Shown here piece by piece: positions 43,967-54,170 of a stretch of 64,000 bases of DNA; within the stretch, counting starts at the first letter, position 1; the number at the start of each line of letters is the position of its first letter. Made by a program: the position numbers and the translations under genes. The notes under the pieces are model-generated. The model saw nothing but the letters and a program-made list of their open reading frames with translations. It was not told the origin of the DNA and made no database searches. This DNA is from Streptomyces sp. HUAS CB01. GTDB taxonomy: Bacteria; Actinomycetota; Actinomycetes; Streptomycetales; Streptomycetaceae. The stretch is from assembly GCF_030406905.1 (NCBI RefSeq), contig NZ_CP129137.1, positions 7,037,501 through 7,101,500 on the forward strand. Reading direction: 5' to 3'.

Positions 43967-44233
43967 ATGCCCATGAACACCACCACCGCCGCACCCGACC
44001 ACGAACTCTCCTGGCAGGAAACCGCCCTCTGCGCCCAGGTCGGCCCCGAGTTCTTCTTCCCGGCTCCCGGTTCCTCCACCCGAGAGGCGAAGCAGCTGTG
44101 CGGCGCCTGCGAGGGCCGTGTGGCGTGCCTGGAGTACGCGCTCGCCAACGACGAGCGCTTCGGTGTCTGGGGCGGCCTCTCGGAGAAGGAGCGCGGCAGG
44201 CTGCGGCGCTCCCGGATCGGGCGCCACGGGTAG
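43967..44233 (+). CDS. WhiB-family iron-sulfur regulator
   Basis: 88 residues from ATG at 43967 (ATG at 43973 is possible). The four cluster ligands are Cys22, Cys45, Cys48 and Cys54 (LCAQ; LCGACEGRVAC), followed by the family motif GVWGGLSEKERGRLRR, which contains the sigma-A-contacting turn and basic tail. WhiB-like proteins bind a [4Fe-4S] cluster and act with sigma HrdB at specific promoters. I cannot assign it to a named subfamily from memory. It lies alone between the VOC gene and the SDR gene. Confidence 0.92.
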   Translation: MPMNTTTAAPDHELSWQETALCAQVGPEFFFPAPGSSTREAKQLCGACEGRVACLEYALANDERFGVWGGLSEKERGRLRRSRIGRHG

Positions 44234-44462
44234 CGTCCGGCGGGGACGAGCCGGCGGGGAAGGAGCCCGGCGGTGAAGCGGTCCGGCGGGGCGGCGAGGT
44301 CGCCGGCGCGCGCCCGAAGTGCTCCCCTCGCGGTCTCTCAGTCTCGCGGTCTTGCGGTCTCGCGGTCAGACCGTCGCCCGGGCGCGGCAACGCCGTACGC
44401 CTTCCGGGCGAGGGGAATTCAGGATGCCCACACGCGCCGGCGCTGGCTACGATCACCTGCGC

Positions 44463-45839
44463 ATGAAGCAGATGTACGCGACGGCGACGGGCGCCGCCCC
44501 GGACGCGTCGGACGGCACGGTCACGGACGAGGAACTGGCCGCTTTCGGCCGGACGGTGGAGCGGCTGCGGGGCCTTCCCCTGGAGGATCCGGCGCGGATC
44601 CGCGGCGAGGAGATCGCCGCGTCCTTCGCCCGCGAGAGCCGGAACAAGCGCCGCAAGGCCCGTCGGCGGGAGCGCTCCGACGCCGATGCCCTGCTCAGCG
44701 CTGCCACGGCGACCGGCGCCCTCGACCGTCGTGAGGACGCCGCGCTGGAGTCCCGTCGCGGCACCGTGGGGACCTTCCTTAAGCCCCGTCATTGCTATGT
44801 CTGCAAGTCGCTGTATCGACAGGCGGATGCCTTCTACCACCGGCTCTGCCCCGACTGCGCGCGGGACAACACCACGCGGCGCGCGCTGCGCACCGACCTG
44901 TCCGGCCGCCGCGTCCTCCTCACCGGCGGCCGTGTGAAGATCGGCTTCCAGCTGGCCCTGATGATGCTGCGCGACGGCGCGCACGTGCTGGTCACGAGCC
45001 GTTTCCCGCAGGACGCCCTGCGTCGGTTCCACGCCGTGCCGGGCAGTGGGGAGTGGATCGACCGGCTGACCGTCGTCGCGATCGACCTCCGCGACCCGCG
45101 CCAGGTCCTCGGGCTGTGCGACCGGCTGCGGGCCGACGGCGAGCCGCTCGACATCCTCGTCAACAACGCCGCGCAGACCATACGCAGGCCGCCCGAGTCG
45201 TACGCGCTGCTCGCGTCCGGCGAGGGCGGCGACCGTCCGGCGGGTGTGCTGGCCGCCCCCGGGTACGTGCCGGCGGCGGTCACCGCGGGCCCGTCCGCCC
45301 CGCTCGACCTGGTGCTCGACGGCGCCGACGAGGCCGGGCTGCTGCCCGACCTCTCAGCCGCCAACTCCTGGTCGGCGCGCATCGGCGAGCTCGACCCGGC
45401 CGAGCTCCTGGAGGTGCAGCTCGTCAACTCCGTCGCCCCCGCGCTGCTGTGCGACCGGCTGCTTCCGCTGCTGCTCGCCTCGCCCCGGCCGCGCCGCTAC
45501 GTCGTCAACGTGTCGGCCGTCGAGGGCCGGTTCGCCGTGCGCAACAAGACCGGCGGCCACCCCCACACCAACATGGCGAAGGCGGCGCTGAACATGCTGA
45601 CCCGTACGAGCGCGGCGGAACTCGCCGCTCAGGGCGTGCACATGTGCAGCGTGGACACGGGATGGATCACCGACGAGAACCCGGCCCCGCGGAAGGCGCG
45701 GATCGCGGCGGTGGGCACCCGTACGCCGCTCGACGTCGTCGACGGAGCGGCCCGTGTGTACGACCCGGTCGTACGGGGCGAGGCGGGCGCGCCGCTGTCC
45801 GGGGTCTTCCTCAAGGACTACCGGGTCGCCGACTGGTGA
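44463..45839 (+). CDS. SDR-family oxidoreductase with N-terminal zinc-site extension and Thr in place of catalytic Tyr
   Basis: 458 residues from ATG at 44463. Residues ~1-140 are an extension with basic NKRRKARRRERSD and a four-Cys site (Cys111, Cys114, Cys129, Cys132). The Rossmann core begins at RRVLLTGGRVKIGFQLAL (150-167) and has NNAAQTI at 234-240 and Ser351 in VNVSAVEG. The usual YxxxK is TNMAK (Thr369, Lys373), so the standard catalytic Tyr is missing while its Lys stays. It may act as a reductase with altered chemistry or as a binding protein. It ends before a terminator at 46039-46060. Confidence 0.85.
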   Translation: MKQMYATATGAAPDASDGTVTDEELAAFGRTVERLRGLPLEDPARIRGEEIAASFARESRNKRRKARRRERSDADALLSAATATGALDRREDAALESRRGTVGTFLKPRHCYVCKSLYRQADAFYHRLCPDCARDNTTRRALRTDLSGRRVLLTGGRVKIGFQLALMMLRDGAHVLVTSRFPQDALRRFHAVPGSGEWIDRLTVVAIDLRDPRQVLGLCDRLRADGEPLDILVNNAAQTIRRPPESYALLASGEGGDRPAGVLAAPGYVPAAVTAGPSAPLDLVLDGADEAGLLPDLSAANSWSARIGELDPAELLEVQLVNSVAPALLCDRLLPLLLASPRPRRYVVNVSAVEGRFAVRNKTGGHPHTNMAKAALNMLTRTSAAELAAQGVHMCSVDTGWITDENPAPRKARIAAVGTRTPLDVVDGAARVYDPVVRGEAGAPLSGVFLKDYRVADW

Positions 45840-46083
45840 CGGCGGAGGCGGCAGCGGGACCTGGCGGCACCGGCTCCGGTCCGGCCGCGCCACGGCACCG
45901 TCCGGACCCGGACCGGAGAGGCCCGGTCGGCTCCGGTCGCGCGTCGGGTCGGGTTCGGTCGGGTCAGGTCCGGACGGGGCGCGGCCCGGGTCCGGTCGCG
46001 GTCAGGTCCGGACGGCCGTCGCGGTCAGGTCCCGCCACGGCACGGGCCGGGCCCCGTGCCCGGCCGTGCCCGGCGCACGGGCG
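45840..46083. repeat. Convergent gap with short GTCAGGTCCGGACGG repeats
   Basis: About 240 bp rich in direct repeats such as GGTCAGGTCCGGACGG near 45963 and 46003. It separates SDR (+) and chitosanase (-) genes and carries the hairpin described next. Confidence 0.5.
46039..46060. terminator. Hairpin between the convergent SDR and chitosanase genes
   Basis: Perfect 8-bp stem GGCACGGG with CCCGTGCC and 6-nt loop, in a convergent interval. Confidence 0.5.
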
Positions 46084-47010
46084 TCAGGAAGCGGGGATCC
46101 GGAACGTCTCCCCGTACATCCGCCACTCCAGCGGCGCGGCCAGCTTCATGTTGCCGTTGCGCAGGAAAACCCGCTGCGCCGTGTCGATGCGCGAGGTGTC
46201 GCGCTGGGCGGAACCGATCCGGGTCCGCATCGCCGAGCGGCTCTCGTCGAGGAAGGCGTTCAGATACGCCTTCTCAGCGCCGCCCTCCGCCGCCGTCCGG
46301 GCCTTCTTCATGGCGGCCTGGCGGATGCCGTAGAACCCGTCGGGTTCGAGGCCCGGGCCGTGCAGCAGCATCGCGTCGTAGTAGATGAACTGGCCGAGCG
46401 TGCCGAGCCCGTCCATCTTGGCGAGCCGGACGGCGGGGTCGAAGTAGATCCGGTCGCGGGCGGCGTTCTGCGCGGCGCGGAAGGCCGGCTTCCCGGCCTC
46501 CGCGACCCAGGCGTCGGTGAAGCCGGGGTCCAGCCCCTCGTGCGAGTCGGTGCCGTCGACCTCCCTGAGGGCGGGGAGGTACCGGGCCAGACCGTTGTCC
46601 GGGTGGTCGGCGGTGTACGCCTCGACCAGCTGCAGCATGTCGTTGGTGCCGGAGCAGAACCCGATGATCCCGGCGGTGTAGCCGTTGCCGTCGCCGAGGT
46701 CCTCGATGGCGTCGTACTGACCGCGCCAGTCCAGGGTGGAGTGCTCGGCGGTGGACACCAGCCGCGCGGCGATCTCCTTCTTGGCGGGGTCCGCGAGCCC
46801 GGCGGGCATTTTGGCGATCCTGGCCTCCAGCGCCTGCCGCTCGGAGGCCGTGCCCGACTTGAGGGGGTTCTGCACGGGGGCCGCCGTGGTGCGGGCCTCG
46901 CGCGGACGGTCGGCGAGCGGGATCTCGTCCTCGCTGCCGACGCCGAGGATCATGGACACGACGATGGCCACCGGGGCGCCTATGAGGATGATGCGGGTCG
47001 CGGGCTTCAC
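46084..47010 (-). CDS. GH46 chitosanase
   Basis: 308 residues from GTG at 47010. A membrane-spanning signal segment (RIILIGAPVAIVVSMILGVG) precedes a linker. Catalytic Glu89 lies in STAEHSTLDWRGQYDAIEDL (positions 86-105) and catalytic Asp107 in GDGNGYTAGIIGFCSGTND. The spacing of 18 residues matches the Streptomyces N174 enzyme (Glu22, Asp40). It hydrolyses chitosan outside the cell. The gene is leftward, after a double hairpin that ends the desaturase transcript, and convergent with the SDR gene. Confidence 0.93.
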   Translation of the reverse strand: MKPATRIILIGAPVAIVVSMILGVGSEDEIPLADRPREARTTAAPVQNPLKSGTASERQALEARIAKMPAGLADPAKKEIAARLVSTAEHSTLDWRGQYDAIEDLGDGNGYTAGIIGFCSGTNDMLQLVEAYTADHPDNGLARYLPALREVDGTDSHEGLDPGFTDAWVAEAGKPAFRAAQNAARDRIYFDPAVRLAKMDGLGTLGQFIYYDAMLLHGPGLEPDGFYGIRQAAMKKARTAAEGGAEKAYLNAFLDESRSAMRTRIGSAQRDTSRIDTAQRVFLRNGNMKLAAPLEWRMYGETFRIPAS

Positions 47011-47110
47011 GCCGGACAGATTACGGGGCGCGTCCAGGCCGGCGGACGGCCGTCCCCGCCGAACACCGCGTTCCGGCCGGCGGAGGTCTCCGGCCGGGCC
47101 ACGACGCCGA

Positions 47111-47175
47111 CCGCCCCCGTCGCGTCGTGCGACGGGGGCGGAGGTTCCCCGCGGGCACCGGCCGGTGCCCGCGGG
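47111..47175. terminator. Double hairpin between desaturase and chitosanase
   Basis: Two perfect structures: a 13-bp stem with GTCGT loop at 47111-47141, then a 28-bp continuous palindrome at 47148-47175. They lie downstream of the desaturase stop (47263) and upstream of the chitosanase start, in terminator position. Confidence 0.75.
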
Positions 47176-47262
47176 TACGGGTGGGAGCGGCGCACACCCG
47201 CGGGCGGCCATGAACTCCGCCTCGTTCGCGCCCGGCGATTCCGTCGGAGCGGCGCGCCCGGG

Positions 47263-48237
47263 TCAGCCCTTCGCGCGGGCCGCCAGCCGGGCCTTGCGGG
47301 CCGCGAGCTTCTCGTCGAACTTGGCGGCCTCGGAGTCCAGCCCGCCCATGTACAGTCCCAGTTCCTCCTGTGCCTTCACGCCCTCGGGGCCGAGCCCGTC
47401 GATCTCCATCACCTTCAGGAAGCGCAGCACCGGCTGCAGCACGTCGTCGTGGTGGATCCGCAGGTTGTAGATCTCACCGATCGCCATCTGCGCCGCCGCG
47501 CGCTCGAATCCCGGTATCCCGTGCCCGGGCATCCGGAAGTTCACCACGACGTCCCGCACGGCCTGCATGGTCAGGTCCGGCGCGATCTCGAAGGCCGCGC
47601 CGAGCAGATTGCGGTAGAAGACCATGTGCAGGTTCTCGTCGGTGGCGATCCGCGACAGCATCCGGTCGCAGACGGGGTCGCCCGACTGGTGGCCCGTGTT
47701 GCGGTGCGAGATACGCGTGGCGAGCTCCTGGAAGGCCACGTACGCGACCGAGTGCAGCATCGAGTGGCGGTTGTCGGACTCGAAGCCCTCCGACATGTGC
47801 GCCATACGGAACTGCTCGAGCTTGTCCGGGTCGACGGCCCGCGAGGTCAGCAGGTAGTCGCGCATGACGATGCCGTGCCGGCCCTCCTCGGCGGTCCAGC
47901 GGTGCACCCAGGTGCCCCAGGCGCCGTCGCGGCCGAAGAGCGTCGCGATCTCGTGGTGGTAGCTGGGCAGGTTGTCCTCGGTCAGCAGATTGACGACGAG
48001 GGCGGTCTTCCCCACGTCGGTGACCTTGGACTGACCGGGCTCCCACTCCTCGCCGTCTTCGAAGAGGCCGGGGAAGTTCCGGCCGTCCGACCACGGCACG
48101 TACTCGTGGGGCATCCAGTCCTTGGCGACCTTGAGGTGGCGGTTGAGCTCCTTCTCCACAACCTCCTCCAGCGCGTACAGCAGCCGGGCGTCGGTCCACA
48201 CTTCCGAACTGCCGAGGTGGGGAGAGGTGATCGTCAC
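47263..48237 (-). CDS. Acyl-ACP desaturase (stearoyl-ACP Delta9-type diiron enzyme)
   Basis: 324 residues from GTG at 48237 with AGGAG at 5-nt spacing. Diiron ligands appear in VEKELNRHLKVAKDWMPHEY, EIATLFGRDG, TAEEGRHGIVMRDY and IATDENLHMVFYRNL, the two EXXH-type motifs of the soluble desaturase/ferritin-like fold. The enzyme inserts a cis double bond in acyl-ACP with ferredoxin and oxygen. It is leftward; a candidate operator pair lies at 48333-48366 upstream, and a double hairpin ends the transcript at 47111-47175. The DDAH gene upstream is in the same direction but separate. Confidence 0.92.
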   Translation of the reverse strand: MTITSPHLGSSEVWTDARLLYALEEVVEKELNRHLKVAKDWMPHEYVPWSDGRNFPGLFEDGEEWEPGQSKVTDVGKTALVVNLLTEDNLPSYHHEIATLFGRDGAWGTWVHRWTAEEGRHGIVMRDYLLTSRAVDPDKLEQFRMAHMSEGFESDNRHSMLHSVAYVAFQELATRISHRNTGHQSGDPVCDRMLSRIATDENLHMVFYRNLLGAAFEIAPDLTMQAVRDVVVNFRMPGHGIPGFERAAAQMAIGEIYNLRIHHDDVLQPVLRFLKVMEIDGLGPEGVKAQEELGLYMGGLDSEAAKFDEKLAARKARLAARAKG

Positions 48238-48332
48238 GGGGGCTCCTGGGGACGGGTGGGGGAGGGACGTCGTCGTGCGGTACGCACGACACCGACGGCA
48301 AGGCACTGGCCGGATCACGGCATGCGACTTAC

Positions 48333-48366
48333 CTACGACCTCGTAGGTTACGAAACCGTAGGTTAA
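48333..48366. promoter_or_regulatory. Operator-like site upstream of the desaturase gene
   Basis: A perfect palindrome CCTACGA-CC-TCGTAGG (48333-48348) is overlapped by two direct CGTAGGTTA copies (48343-48351, 48358-48366) one and a half helical turns apart. TetR-family regulators of lipid genes use sites of this kind. It lies about 100 bp upstream of the GTG at 48237. Confidence 0.6.
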
Positions 48367-48420
48367 AGGTGCAGTAAGCCATAGACCAAGCGCGCGGCCG
48401 TGATGTCCCCCTGCGTGCCG

Positions 48421-49197
48421 TTATGTATGCAGGTCCCGGAGTCGTACGGAGAGACACGTCACGCAGCCCTCGAGCTTCTCGAACTCGCTGATGTCCACCG
48501 GAACCGGTTCATATCCGAGGTCGGCGAACAGCTCCGCCGTCTTGGGAGCGCTCGCCGCCATCAGCAGTTTTGCGCCACCGAGGAGGACCACATGCGCCCC
48601 GGCCTCCTCGGGGACGGGCAGGAACCGGGGGAACAGCGACGGCTGCTCGACCAGCGGCTCGTAACCGATCACGGTCCCGTCGGGCAGGGCGGTCACCGCC
48701 GACTTCAGATGGAGTACGCGCGACACGGGTACGGCGACGACCCGCGCGCCCAGCGGCTCGAAGGCCGCGCGCAGCTGCTGCACCCCGGCCGCGTTCGTCC
48801 GCCCGCCGCGGCCCACGTAGACGGTGTCGCCGATCTTGAGCACGTCGCCCCCGTCGAGCGTGCCCGGCTCCCAGACCCAGTTCACCGAGCAGCCGAGCCT
48901 CGCCACGGCCTCCTCCACCCCGGCCGTCTCCGGGCGGCGGGTCTCGGCCCCCGAGCGGGCGATGAGGGCGACGTTGCGGAACATCACCACGCTGTCCTCG
49001 ATGAAGACGCCGTCGGGGCAGTCGTCGGCGGGCTCGGCCTCGATCGTCTCCCAGCCGTGCGCCCGCAGGGCCTCGCCGTACGCCTTCCACTGGGCGAGCG
49101 CCGCCCGTGCGTCGACGGCGCGGCGCTCCACATGGGTGACCAGGCCGTCCGCCACGCGGGGGCTCGGGCGTCGGATCAGTGCTTTTCTGCTCGGCAC
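48421..49197 (-). CDS. ddaH: Dimethylargininase (DDAH)
   Basis: 258 residues from GTG at 49197; this start fits the length of Streptomyces homologues better than ATG at 49239, which would add 14 residues. Landmarks are PSRKALIRRPSPRVADGLV, VFIEDSVVMFRNVALIARSG, GTLDGGDVLKIGDTVYVGRG, the catalytic His in HLKSAV and the nucleophile Cys in EGCVTCLSVRL near the C-terminus. It hydrolyses methylated arginines to citrulline and methylamines. It lies upstream of the desaturase gene in the same direction but with the operator region between, so it is probably a separate unit. Confidence 0.92.
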   Translation of the reverse strand: MPSRKALIRRPSPRVADGLVTHVERRAVDARAALAQWKAYGEALRAHGWETIEAEPADDCPDGVFIEDSVVMFRNVALIARSGAETRRPETAGVEEAVARLGCSVNWVWEPGTLDGGDVLKIGDTVYVGRGGRTNAAGVQQLRAAFEPLGARVVAVPVSRVLHLKSAVTALPDGTVIGYEPLVEQPSLFPRFLPVPEEAGAHVVLLGGAKLLMAASAPKTAELFADLGYEPVPVDISEFEKLEGCVTCLSVRLRDLHT

Positions 49198-49512
49198 AGG
49201 CTCTCCAGGGACCGAATTGGGGGGCGGCAGGGCCATCATGAGCCCCACCTGCCCGATTCCGTCCCGTCCCACACGGCGCGCGCCGCCCGTGCGTCCGGCC
49301 GCCCCTGGTGAGCGGGCGGGTGGCCGTGCGCGGCGGCCTCGGGTGCCACGCCGCCGGAGGCCGCGGCAGCGCGGCCGGGACCGCCGTGTCGGCGGCCAGG
49401 GCCCGCCGGCACGGCCGGCGGAGGCGCGGATGACCCGTGCCAGGCCGGCGCAGGCGGCCAGGTGCCGGCCGTGGCGAAGGCGCCGGCCGGTCGTCACGGC
49501 GGGCTCAACCGG
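49198..49512. other. Gap between DDAH and ABC-F genes, no gene seen
   Basis: 315 bp of very GC-rich sequence. No frame shows convincing codon bias. It includes the DDAH upstream region and the tail after the ABC-F stop at 49513. Confidence 0.4.
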
Positions 49513-51153
49513 TCATCCCCCCATCAGCTCCTCCCGTACCTCCTCGGCGGACGTGGGCCGCAGCTCACCGTCGAGCAGCAGCCAGCGGGTGATCCCCAGT
49601 GACTCCAGGAACGTCACGTCGTGGCTGGCCACGATCAGCGCGCCTTCGTACGCCTCCAGGGCCTCCGTGAGCCCCCGCACGCTCGCCATGTCGAGATTGT
49701 TCGTCGGCTCGTCCAGCATCAGCAGCTGCGGGGCGGGCTCGGCGAGCAGCAGCGCCGCCAGCGCGGCGCGGAACCGCTCGCCCCCGGAGAGCGTTCCCGC
49801 CGGGCGATCGGCCCGTGCCCCCCGGAACAGGAAGCGGGCCAGCCGCGCCCGGATCGCGTTGTCCGTCGCCTCGGGCGCGAACCGTGCCACGTTCCCTACG
49901 ACGCTCAGCCCGTCGTCCAGCACGTCCAGCCGTTGCGGGAGGAAGCGCAGCGGCACCTGGGCCGCCACCTCACCCGAGACCGGCTGCAACTCCCCGGCGA
50001 TCGTGCGGAGCAGGGTCGTCTTGCCGGCCCCGTTCCGCCCGACGAGGGCGATCCGCTCCGGACCGCGCAGATCGAACTCGCCCTGCACCCGGGCCCCGTA
50101 GCGGAGCTCCACGTCGGACAGCCGCAGGACGCCCAGGCCCGGATGGACCTTGGTGTACGGCAGTTCGACGCGGATCTCGTCGTCGTCCCGCACCGCGTCC
50201 ACGGCATCCGCGAGCCGCTCCTTCGCCTCGGTCAGCTTCTCGGCGTGCATCGTGCGGTGCTTGCCCGCGGAGACCTGCGCCTGGCGTTTGCGCGCGCCCA
50301 TCACGATCTTCGGCTCGCGCTTCTGCTCGAACATCTTTTGCCCGTAGCGCTTGCGGCGGGCCAGTTTGACCTGGGCCTCGGCCAGTTCGCGCTTCTGGCG
50401 CTGGACATCGGCCTCGGCCACGCGGACCATCCGCTCGGCGGCGTCCTGCTCGACGGCCAGCGCCTCCTCGTAGTCCGAGTAGGTGCCGCCGTACCAGGTC
50501 ACCTCGCCGTCGCGGAGATCGGCGATCTGGTCGACCCGCTCCAGGAGTTCACGGTCGTGGCTGACCACGATCATCACTCCGGACCAGGCCTCCACGGCCT
50601 CGTACAGCCGCGCGCGGGCGAAGAGGTCCAGGTTGTTCGTCGGCTCGTCGAGCAGGAGCACATCGGGTCGCGCCAGCAGCAGCGCCGCGAGCCTGAGCAG
50701 CACGCACTCGCCGCCCGACATCTCGCCGACGGTCCGGTCGAGGCCGACGTGCCCGAGCCCCAGCTGATCGAGGGTGGCGCGGGCCCGCTCCTCCACGTCC
50801 CAGTCGTCGCCGACCGCCGTGAAGTGCTCCTCCCGTGCGTCGCCCGCCTCGATGGCGTGCAGCGCCGCACGGGTGGCGGCGATCCCGAGGGCCACGTCCA
50901 CGCGCAACGCCGTGTCCAGCACGGCGTTCTGCGGCAGATAGCCGACCTCACCCGCGATCCGCACAGCGCCCTCCGTGGGCGAGAGCTCTCCGGCGATCAG
51001 CCGCAGCAGCGTGGACTTGCCCGAGCCGTTGAGTCCGATCAGCCCCGTTCTGCCGGGGCCGACGGCCAGCTGGAACTCCTCGAGGACGGGAGTGCCGTCC
51101 GGCCAGGAGAAGGACAGCGAGGAGCAGGTCACATAGGTGGGGAAGGTAGACAT
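49513..51153 (-). CDS. ABC-F family ATPase (ribosome-protection/antibiotic-resistance type)
   Basis: 546 residues from ATG at 51153, with AGGGAGA upstream. Two ABC domains are present and no membrane helices: Walker A GLNGSGKSTLL and VGRNGAGKTTLL, signatures GEMSGGECVLLRLAALLLAR and GTLSGGERFRAALAALLLAE, Walker B LLLDEPTNNLD and LMLDEPTNNLD. The linker between them (about residues 240-320) is basic and alpha-helical with ARRKRYGQKMFEQKREPK. ABC-F proteins act on ribosomes, some giving resistance to lincosamides or macrolides. The long structured leader (51154-51355) with a short uORF suggests drug-induced control. No neighbouring biosynthetic genes are visible. Confidence 0.88.
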   Translation of the reverse strand: MSTFPTYVTCSSLSFSWPDGTPVLEEFQLAVGPGRTGLIGLNGSGKSTLLRLIAGELSPTEGAVRIAGEVGYLPQNAVLDTALRVDVALGIAATRAALHAIEAGDAREEHFTAVGDDWDVEERARATLDQLGLGHVGLDRTVGEMSGGECVLLRLAALLLARPDVLLLDEPTNNLDLFARARLYEAVEAWSGVMIVVSHDRELLERVDQIADLRDGEVTWYGGTYSDYEEALAVEQDAAERMVRVAEADVQRQKRELAEAQVKLARRKRYGQKMFEQKREPKIVMGARKRQAQVSAGKHRTMHAEKLTEAKERLADAVDAVRDDDEIRVELPYTKVHPGLGVLRLSDVELRYGARVQGEFDLRGPERIALVGRNGAGKTTLLRTIAGELQPVSGEVAAQVPLRFLPQRLDVLDDGLSVVGNVARFAPEATDNAIRARLARFLFRGARADRPAGTLSGGERFRAALAALLLAEPAPQLLMLDEPTNNLDMASVRGLTEALEAYEGALIVASHDVTFLESLGITRWLLLDGELRPTSAEEVREELMGG

Positions 51154-51355
51154 ACGGTCTCCCTGTTGCGTGAGAAGAAAAAGGGGCAACGGGTGAGACA
51201 CCGGTCGGACGGCACAAAGGCCCTGGTCCGGGAACGGGACGGCTCGTACGCCGAGGTCGCACACGGGCACGCGGGCGGAAAGCCGCGTGACACGGTGTCT
51301 CAGGACCTCAGACGAGCAACGTCCTTCTCCGATCGACGACAACAGGGCCGGTCAC
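51154..51355 (-). promoter_or_regulatory. 5' leader of the ABC-F gene with short uORF and pairing arms (candidate attenuator)
   Basis: A TTG-CTC-GTC-TGA mini-ORF (51319-51308) has GGAGAAGG upstream; a longer in-frame GTG (51355) gives 15 residues with the same stop. Just after the stop, 51293-51302 pairs perfectly with 51194-51203 (10 bp), and a 7-bp stem forms at 51268-51289. A T-run (TTTTT) follows the second arm at 51178-51182. This suggests ribosome-controlled attenuation; promoter location not determined. Confidence 0.45.
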
Positions 51356-51435
51356 GAAAATACGCCCGGCAGGGGCGGTCGGCAAACGATTTGTGAACGG
51401 GGCGGCGGATGCCGCCGAGGGGCGCTCCGGCGGCC

Positions 51436-51852
51436 TCAGTGGGCGTCGCGCATCAGCTCGGCCAGGTCCGCGTCCAGGTCCAGGTGGAGGTGCTCCCGGC
51501 CGGCCGGCACGAGTCCCTGGGCCCGCTTCAGGAAGCGGCGCAGTTCGGACGTGCGGATGTGCATCATCGCGGTGCCCTCGGGGGCGTGGAACTCCAGGAC
51601 GGTCCGGTCGTAGCCGTAGGGCCGCACGCGCACGTCACCCAGCCCCGCGGGCTCGTCCATGCCCTGCACCAGCAGATCGCGCGAGAACGCCCAGGACACG
51701 TCGGTGCCCTCCAGTGTGGCCGGTGCGGGGAACGACATGCTCACGGCGAACGGGTCGCGGCAGTCGTACCGCAGGGTCGCCGGCACGGATTCCATACGTG
51801 GCGCGGAGGCGACCAGACGGACCTGTACGGCCTGCTCGATAACGCTGGACAA
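51436..51852 (-). CDS. SsgA-like sporulation/cell-division protein (SALP)
   Basis: 138 residues from TTG at 51852, chosen because GGGAG lies 6 nt upstream; GTG at 51867 is possible. The pattern matches SsgA/SsgB-type proteins: VIEQAVQVRLVASAPRMESV, PATLRYDCRDPFAVSMSFP, WAFSRDLLVQGMDEPAGLGD, VRVRPYG and FLKRAQGLVPAGREHLHLDL. SALPs steer division-site and cell-wall events in sporulating actinomycetes, which supports the genus assignment. I cannot say which SALP this is. It is leftward like the genes on both sides but not closely spaced to either. Confidence 0.88.
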   Translation of the reverse strand: MSSVIEQAVQVRLVASAPRMESVPATLRYDCRDPFAVSMSFPAPATLEGTDVSWAFSRDLLVQGMDEPAGLGDVRVRPYGYDRTVLEFHAPEGTAMMHIRTSELRRFLKRAQGLVPAGREHLHLDLDADLAELMRDAH

Positions 51853-52104
51853 GGCCCGCTCCCTCACGTCGCTGCTGCCGGACGACACTTTTCTGCCACA
51901 GAGGAGGACGACCGGACGACGGAATCCGTGCATCGGCCGGGTGCGTGAGCTGCGTCACCGCGCGGAGGAGCGGGCGGGTCGGCGGGCGCCGGGGGCCGTG
52001 GCCTCGCCGACGGCGCCTCCCGACCGCTCCTGCGGGGTCCGGGGAGGCCCGGAAGTCGTGAACGCCCACGCCTCCTCCCGACCGCTGCCGTGCGGTCCGC
52101 GGAG

Positions 52105-52149
52105 GCCAGGGGCCGTGAGCCCAGGGGTCGTGAGCCCAGGGGTCGTGAC
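52105..52149. repeat. 15-bp tandem repeats upstream of rox's 3' end
   Basis: CCCAGGGGTCGTGAG occurs at 52120-52134, a near-identical copy (last base C) at 52135-52149, and a degenerate copy at 52105-52119. It lies in the 51853-52212 gap, which holds no convincing gene. Confidence 0.7.
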
Positions 52150-52212
52150 GCCCGCACCGGGCATCCCGGAACGCGCGTCGGTGGCGGCGGAGCCCGGCGG
52201 CGAGGCGCCCGC

Positions 52213-54170
<1,958 letters not shown>

